From Turnera subulata (taxonomy: Eukaryota > Streptophyta > Magnoliopsida > Malpighiales > Passifloraceae), in NCBI GenBank assembly GCA_028386065.3, contig JAKUCV010002329.1:124001-188000 (forward strand): DNA of 64,000 nt. The letters run 5' to 3'. Below the pieces are notes generated by a model. That model did not search any database and had not been told where the DNA came from. It saw nothing but the letters and a program-made list of their open reading frames with translations. Every line of letters starts with the position of its first letter. The stretch's first letter is position 1. Below, in pieces: positions 58,213 to 64,000 of this stretch. The position numbers and the translations under genes were made by a program.

Positions 58213-60171
58213 GGGTTTTTGGTACAGTTGGTACCCATTTTTATTACTTTGGATCAATTATGTACCCACAACTTTTCCCGAGCCATTTATGTACTTGGAG
58301 TTTTGGCAGGCAGGTCAGTCACGGGTCTCGGGCGGGGCATGTGTTGACGTGGATTCTGACCGATTTTGACCTGTTGTTTGTCGCTCAAAATGACACTGTA
58401 TCACCACGATACGACGTCGTTTTATTGTCCATGTGGCAGGTGTGGGTCCCACTTCATGTCCCAACAACTTCCCGTCCAGTTCTTACCTAGTTTAGGAGGT
58501 TCAACCGAAGGATTAAATAACTCGATAATAGTTAAAGTCCATTAAATGTTAATCAATCTATACAACATATAGAAAATAAAAAATGCCATAATTATCTCTT
58601 ATTAATTAATAAATGTACTCTTTCAAAAACTAAATAAATGTACAAATTAATAATTTTTGGAATCCAATGACTACAACCCAGGAAAACTTATTACTAATAA
58701 AACAAATATTCTATTTTTGTATTTTTATATAACTCTTAATAAATTAATTATTTTTCTAACTTTTTTAGCCAAAAAATATTTTTCCAACTCGGTGACTACA
58801 CTCGTAAGGAAACCTATTTTTAACAAAACAAAAAAATTTGTTTCTTCTATTTCTAATATAATCAAATTATAAAACCAGATTGTAGATCCTCCACCCCACC
58901 TCCATCGCCGCCATCACCACCCTCTCCAACCCCTTCTTCCTTCTTCGTCCTGCCACCACAAACACTCGCCCTTGGCAGCGCCACCTCCTTAACAACCCAC
59001 CAATCCTCACCATCAAATCTCTCCATCCATAGCGCAGCTGCCTCACTTTGCCCGGATCCACCATAACCAGAGGACATACCTGTCCTCATCACTCTGCTGG
59101 TGGCGTCAAATTTGACGTAAGTGTTGACGATCTGTTGGAGGGGTGGGTTGGATTTCGTGCTTGGGTTGGTTAGAATTATGATGGGTTGGATTTCAGTATG
59201 GGTTGTTGTAGAAGAAGTGATGGATGGCGTGATTGGAGTTGAAAGTAGGAGAAGAGGAAGAGCATGAGGTCCTTGAATTTGCAATAGGGAGACAAAAAGG
59301 ATGGTTATGGTGGTAGTGATGTGGTTTACTAGTGGTGATTTTTTCCTTTTTTTTTTATTTCCTTTTCCTGTAAAAGAGGAGATGTATGGCGAGACTGTAA
59401 GTTGGAGCAACAGAAGAGGAAGAACGTGGGTTGTTGAATTTGTAATGGGAAGACTAGGAGGGTGGTGATGATGGTGGGGATGGTGGCGATGATGGGATTT
59501 GTTGGTGATGTTATTTCTTTTTTTTCATGATTCTTTTTGTTATAAATAATGATTGACAAGGAAATATTAAGAGAAGTTAAGGATAAAATAGAATATGTTT
59601 CGTATATTTCTTTTAAAATTTATCTTCATTGAAGAATTTGGGAGTCAAAGTAGGATCCACATCGTATGTCTATTTTTATTATAGTAATTATTATTATATA
59701 ATTATTTTAAAATTTAATTAGGCAGGTTTTTTTAAAAAAAATCCTTTAAATAAGGTTTGGGTTGCAATAGTGTTTTTTTTAAAAAAATTGATTTAGCAGG
59801 TGAACAAAAAAAATTTATTTCAGGTTTATAATTGGGACTTAGGGGCACATTTCAAGCCATTCAATTTTCTGGTTGAACCTCTAAAATCGAGTAAGAATTG
59901 GGTGGAAAGCCATTGGGTCTGGGACAATGGTGGGACCCACAACTGCAACACATGGACAATAAACAACATCATATCATGGTGATACGATGTCGTTCTGAAC
60001 GACGGAAAACAGGTCAAAATCGAGCAGAATCCACGTCAGCACATGCCCAACTCGAGACCTGTGACTGACCTGCCCGCGAAAACTCCAGGTACATAAATGG
60101 CTCGGAAAAAAGTTGTGGGTACATGATTGACCCAACGTAAGAAAGTTGGGTACCAACTGTTCCAAAAACCC
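58213..60171. mobile_element. Mutator-like element with about 280-bp terminal inverted repeats
   Basis: The left end GGGTTTTTGGTACAGTTGG is mirrored by CCAACTGTTCCAAAAACCC at the right end. Similarity extends inward over about 58213-58490 and 59870-60171. A 9-bp target duplication, GCTTACGTT / GCTTATGTT (58204-58212 and 60172-60180), 8 of 9 matching, is diagnostic of Mutator-like elements. No transposase is seen, so it is non-autonomous. It interrupts copia-2 between integrase and RT. The frames at 58260-58490 (+) and 59974-60228 (-) are translations of the two inverted repeats. Confidence 0.9.
58862..59410 (-). other. Open frame and GC-rich block inside the Mutator-like element
   Basis: A 182-residue minus-strand frame. 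The N-terminal half is Thr/Pro/Ile-rich. The C-terminal third (about 59100-58870) is GC-rich in otherwise AT-rich DNA and encodes a Gly-rich protein with 'SEAAALWMERFDGEDWWVV'. An overlapping second frame exists at 59064-58867. I recognise no family. It could be a captured host-gene fragment (Pack-MULE type) or chance in a GC-rich filler. Confidence 0.3.
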
Positions 60172-60189
60172 GCTTATGTTCTCCCCCTG

Positions 60190-61060
60190 ATGTTGGATAA
60201 ACACTTTCATCAAATTGACAATAAACAAAACTTACTATAAATGATCTCCAGATTCAATTATTTTATAACTGATGGAGATTCATATTCAACATATATTCCC
60301 AATCTTCTTTAAGGACCAATTTTACTACGCTGTGATGGAGCGATTGGCACATACACTGCACAACCAGTGGTCCGAAGATGGGAGATATTAGGTTCGTGAC
60401 CATAGACCAATTAAATGAAAGATCTTAAGATAACTTGTGGGCCTGATGCGTACAAATCTTGTTGCATGTAAAATAGCGTGTTCCCAAGTAACAATGGGGA
60501 GTTTATTTCTCATTAGCATTGGTCTTGCAATCAATTGGAAATATTCAATAAACTATTCACCCAGATCAGTTTTTGTATGAACATGAGCTACAGGATGCTC
60601 AACCATTATTTCTAATGATAAACATTAACCACTGAAGGAATACACCAGTATTATCAAGACATTTAGTCTTGTAAAATAATTAGGGATAAGTACCCGCAAT
60701 TGTCTTAATTATAAAAATAAGCGCAAAAAATGCCAAATTGCATCTAACAAGCACACATTAGACCATCTAGTCGATGCATCGATTAAAACCATAAAATTAC
60801 CTAGATGGTCAACATGGCAGATTTATTAGTCCGCGTATATGTCCCTGAATTATTTCCAAAATTGCTGGTGATTCTAGGCCAACCTCATCATAGGAAGCCC
60901 GAATAATTCATTTTCCTCCGTAGCAAGCAAACACATAGAAATTTATTGAATTGTAAAAACTTCTGGTTTTTCAATGAATGACCAGATAAATTTTCAATAA
61001 TTCTACGCATCATTATTGATCCGGGATGGCCCAACCGATCATACCAAACAAGAAATCTAC
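60190..61060 (-). pseudogene. Copia-2 pre-integrase and integrase, decayed
   Basis: Minus strand. 61060-60935 matches GAG-pre-integrase ('RLGHPGSIMMRRIIEN', 'GHSLKNQK'). 60840-60330 matches the integrase core and C-terminus ('VLIDASTRWSN'-like, 'VEHPVAHVHT', 'WEHAILHATRFVRIRPT'-like, 'YVPIAPSQR'-like). Numerous stops and shifts. Confidence 0.8.
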
Positions 61061-61079
61061 GAGCCAACTTCTAGTTGGT

Positions 61080-61460
61080 GTCAGCTTCGGGCTGTGCAAA
61101 CTATGTATTTAATAACTTAGGAAAAATTATTTGCTAGCTTCAGGCTAGTGTCAGCTTCAGGCTACTGCATGCCAACTTCTGGCTGGATATGGTAATTTTC
61201 AATGACTCGAATATTTATATAGTACAATCTAAAGGATAACGCAGATAATCTTTCCTTTTATTATTGTAAGTAGGAAAATTTTTTACTCTTCAGGAGCATA
61301 ATAAAATTTATGTTCTTCTAGAGCACAGAAAAAGATGTGCTCTTTCGGAGCATACTAGTCTTCTTCTCCTTTTCATTTGTGCTCTTGAGGAGCATAATGA
61401 AATTTATGCTCTTCCAGAGCATAAATAAACTTGTGCTCTGAAAGCATATTAATCTGCCCC
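61080..61460 (-). repeat. Mini-hairpin repeats in copia-2 (AGAGCAT and AGCCTGAAGCT types)
   Basis: Repeated short palindromes occur here: 'GCTTCAGGCT', 'AACTTCTGGCTGG' and, from 61270, about six 'ATGCTCTTCCAGAGCAT'-like hairpins in which GAGCATAA alternates with TGCTCTT. The minus-strand translation gives a degenerate repeating peptide just upstream of pre-integrase. Confidence 0.65.
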
Positions 61461-62281
61461 TCCTTCTCATATTTGAGATTTTACTATTATATGTCATTTA
61501 TAAATAATTTTCGTTTATTAAATACGGAATTTTTTATTGCATTGTCTTTAGAACAAATGCCCGAGTCATTATTCTTAAAAATATAGTTTCATATTCATAA
61601 CAAAGATTTAACAGATATAACATATTATAAAATAAATATAAGTAAAATAAATAAAATATAATAAAATATAATATATAATAACATGATGAAGCTAAACATA
61701 AAATAAAGTCTTTTTTTTTTTTGCATTTTTATCTTAAAATACGTATTTGCTTTCACCTTCAGGATAAGGAAGAAAAATAACAATATCCAAAAATAATTCT
61801 ATCTGAAATTTAATATTATGGTCATCATCTTGAACAAAATTCTACCAAATGCCTTGCTATACGGCATGTTGACCAATGGCCTGTTCACGACCAAGCAAAA
61901 GTTATCATTATATGGTCACATTCATTTCAAGGAATGGAGCAGAGCCAATTAAATGGGATTCATGATTTTTCAATAATAGCTTATTATTTTGTTCAGCCAT
62001 AAGGAAGCATGAAATTAAATCCGAAATTTTCGTGAAGCCTTCTTCATGATATTACTACTACAGGAGCACATTTGATATATAAAAAATAGAGATTTTTTTT
62101 TTAACTTATCAACATCAATAATATTTTCTCCACATAAATTTATCTGAGAGCTTATTTAAACCATAGCTGAATTATATTTGTGCACAGATTTAAAATCTTT
62201 CTGCCTGAGATGCATATACTCGTAATGAGCTTTTGGAAGAATGACCATGTTCTGGTGGCCATACCTTTCTTTTAAATTCTT

Positions 62282-62783
62282 TCAAAGATTTGCAGGATCT
62301 TTGATAGTAAGATGTTTAGCCTTTAGACTATCATGAAGATGGTGGCGAAGAAAAATTATAGCTTTCGCCTTATTTAAACTAGATGCTTTGTTTCTTTCTT
62401 TTATGGTATCTCCCAGACCATTAGGATCTAAATGTATTTCAGCATCTAATGCCCATGACAAATTTCTTCCGGAAAATGTCAAGGGCCTTGAATTCAAATT
62501 TTGTAGTATTTGCCACTATAACAATATTGAAATAATAACGAAACAAATACAACAAATAATAGAGCAGTAACAAATAGTAAGAGCAGTAGACTGATAATAT
62601 AGAATATGTAGTATATATACGCTTACTCGATAATTCTTTCAGCAATATTAGTAGAATAATAATATAGGATATGCAATATATATATTCTTACTCGATAAAT
62701 CTTTCAGCAATATTAGTAGACTAATAATATAGGATATTGAATATATCTATATGTTTACTCGATAAATCTTTCAGCAATATTAC

Positions 62784-62821
<38 letters not shown>

Positions 62822-62890
62822 GATGAAAGTAGTAATAAGAATAGTTTTAGAAATAAGTACCTTATTTGGGTAGAGACTCGTGATGATAAC
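62282..62890 (-). pseudogene. Copia-2 gag N-terminus and leader
   Basis: 62497-62282 on the minus strand encodes 'SWALDAEIHLDPNGLGDTIK' and 'AIIFLRHHLHDSLKAKHLTI', a clear copia gag (UBN2-like) match. The leader to the 5' LTR (62892) contains tandem repeats and a (TA)n run. Gag is broken after 62282. Confidence 0.82.
62588..62820 (-). repeat. Tandem repeat (about 67-bp unit, 3 copies) and (TA)n in copia-2 leader
   Basis: Unit 'TTACTCGATAAATCTTTCAG' plus 'CAATATTAGTAGA' recurs three times from about 62620 to 62790. It is followed by about 18 TA repeats at 62783-62818. Confidence 0.8.
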
Positions 62891-63772
62891 GTGTTATAAA
62901 ATTGGGATATGAAATTCACTCTTGATGGAATAATACAAGCTTGATCAAGGTGATAATACAATCTTGATGGTAGTAATACAACTTTAATGGTAATAATACA
63001 ACATTGATAATAATATGAAATTAGAGAATAATAAACTTAGATGGAGGGAGATTGAGAAGAGGGGTGTACGTAAATGAGAAGAGAGTGAAGTTTATGGTAG
63101 GATGTAAGTGTATGAATGTGAAGGAATGAAGGGGTATTTATAGTTGAAAATGAGAGGATAAAAACAAATAAATATGTCTAATTTAAAAGGATAAAATCAA
63201 AGGGATGTTAGGTAAAGCAAGAAGATATTAGGATTAGGACAAATGAGATTTGGAGGGTAATTAGCCAAAGAGATTATTCCAAGTAAAAGTTTGGTGTAGG
63301 GAAAAAATATTTACCTAGGATAAATTCAGATATGATAAAAATAAATTTATTAGATGGTAACAATGACATTCACATAATTTATTTATAACAAATAATTTTT
63401 TTTTTGTATTGGCATGCTTTTCCATTGGTTACAAAAAGGAAAATAATGGGTCTAATAGTATTTGATGCTTGGCCTAGTTTAGTTAATTGAATAAATTTTT
63501 GAGGGCCGGGCTGTGGATCTCCCGAAGGAGAGGCTTGTGTCAGAATGGTTGTGCATCGAGTCGTCGACCCAATGGATTCTGCCTAGTAAATGGTTAATCT
63601 GGTCCCTTGGATTGGGATGGGCTGATACGTCTTCATCTTTTTAGCAGCAAAAGAAGTTTTCACATGCTACTTAGTTGTGAATTGTGATCACTATGGGCAT
63701 TATAAATATATGACACATAAGTCTCTCGGATAACTTAATCCAACTATTCTTGCATGTAAATTGGGTATCCAG

Positions 63773-63893
63773 GGTTGGAATCAAGCTTCCAACCATTGAA
63801 GTCCGATTTGAGCATGTCAAGGTTGAAGCAGAAGCAGATGTGGCAAGCAGAGCTTTACCTTCATTATACAACTTCTCTGTTAATATCTTTGAG
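63773..63893 (+). CDS. PDR-type ABCG transporter, exon 2
   Basis: Encodes 'VGIKLPTIEVRFEHVKVEAE' and 'ALPSLYNFSVNIFE', the conserved continuation of the PDR N-terminal domain after exon 1. It is preceded by acceptor AG (63771-63772) and followed by donor GTAACC at 63894. Exons 1 and 2 together give 125 complete codons. The next exon, leading to the first Walker A motif, is beyond the right edge, so the gene is truncated by the window rather than by mutation. Confidence 0.92.
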
Positions 63894-64000
63894 GTAACCT
63901 TTTTTTTTCTTTTTTTCTGTGCTAAAGATTAGTTTCATTGCAAAAAAAAATGTGATCTTAATTAATGATTGTCCCTTTGTGTTATATAAAAGGGCATCTT
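63894..64000 (+). other. Start of ABCG intron 2
   Basis: GTAACC donor followed by a T-rich stretch. No further exon is recognisable before the window ends. Confidence 0.6.

Larger units (their letters stand above)
55732..63368 (-). mobile_element. Copia-2: degenerate Ty1/copia element in ABCG intron 1
   Basis: LTRs 55732-56163 (3') and 62892-63368 (5') share the 'TTGATGG.AGTAATACAAC' region and end near TATAAAATTGGG. After the 5' LTR comes minus-strand ACACGTTATCATCACGA, a well-known copia primer-site sequence. Before the 3' LTR lies AAGGGGAAA. Decayed gag, pre-integrase, integrase and RT follow in copia order on the minus strand. TCAC is present at both flanks, but the exact target duplication is unclear. 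The Ale/Retrofit-type primer site is from memory. The element is antisense to the ABCG gene. Confidence 0.85.
54191..63772 (+). other. Intron 1 of the ABCG gene (9.6 kb, transposon-filled)
   Basis: Donor GTAAGT at 54191 and acceptor TATCCAG at 63772. The exon phases fit (two bases plus one base make Lys). The intron holds a hAT MITE (55030-55593) and an antisense copia element (55732-63368) containing a Mutator-like element. 54191-55021 and 63374-63772 are the remaining original intron, with nothing else recognised. Confidence 0.8.

Noticed and set aside
58260..58490. Pair of similar frames here and at 59974-60228
   Set aside because: They are the two terminal inverted repeats of the Mutator-like element read on opposite strands.

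Overview
The window is nuclear DNA from a flowering plant, most likely a eudicot. Intron-bearing genes (a TAG-family DNA glycosylase and the start of a PDR/ABCG transporter) sit in AT-rich DNA dominated by nested plant-type transposons: L1-like LINEs with DUF4283/zinc-knuckle ORF1 proteins, Ty3/gypsy and Ty1/copia elements, a TRIM, hAT MITEs and a Mutator-like element. There are no operons, and the species cannot be fixed from sequence alone.

Layout, 1-27.7 kb: a Russian-doll cluster. LINE-A (minus strand) starts its ORF1 at 27704 and can be followed in pieces down to 1329. It is cut by LINE-B (27270 to 13540, 6-bp duplication GCAATT), by a solo-LTR-like insertion (12346-13393), by gypsy element RT1 (3634-11978) and by an LTR-element fragment entering from the left edge (1-1328). 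LINE-B is itself split by gypsy element RT2 (15368-25465, duplication TTTGA). RT1 and RT2 have different LTRs and both lack the whole pol region. Both carry the same two ORFs in antisense orientation between gag (or its remnant) and the 3' LTR: a basic, coiled-coil 125-residue protein and a 227-residue protein ending in part of a LINE-type endonuclease fold.

Layout, 27.7-38.7 kb: a gene island. A five-exon TAG-family 3-methyladenine DNA glycosylase gene (29901-31881, plus strand) is complete. Downstream lie degenerate minisatellites, an intact 442-bp TRIM with identical LTRs and a perfect 5-bp duplication, a retroposon with an 18-bp duplication, and a hAT MITE.

Layout, 38.7-53.5 kb: LINE-D (minus strand), split at the first codon of its ORF2 by an 8.6-kb copia element (42842-51442, duplication CATTG). 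The copia 5' leader holds 29 copies of a ClaI-type palindrome, mostly in pairs 20-21 bp apart.

Layout, 53.5-64 kb: the 5' end of a PDR-type ABCG transporter gene (exon 1 at 53937, exon 2 at 63773). Its 9.6-kb first intron is filled by a hAT MITE and an antisense copia element (55732-63368), which contains a Mutator-like element (58213-60171). The gene continues beyond the right edge.
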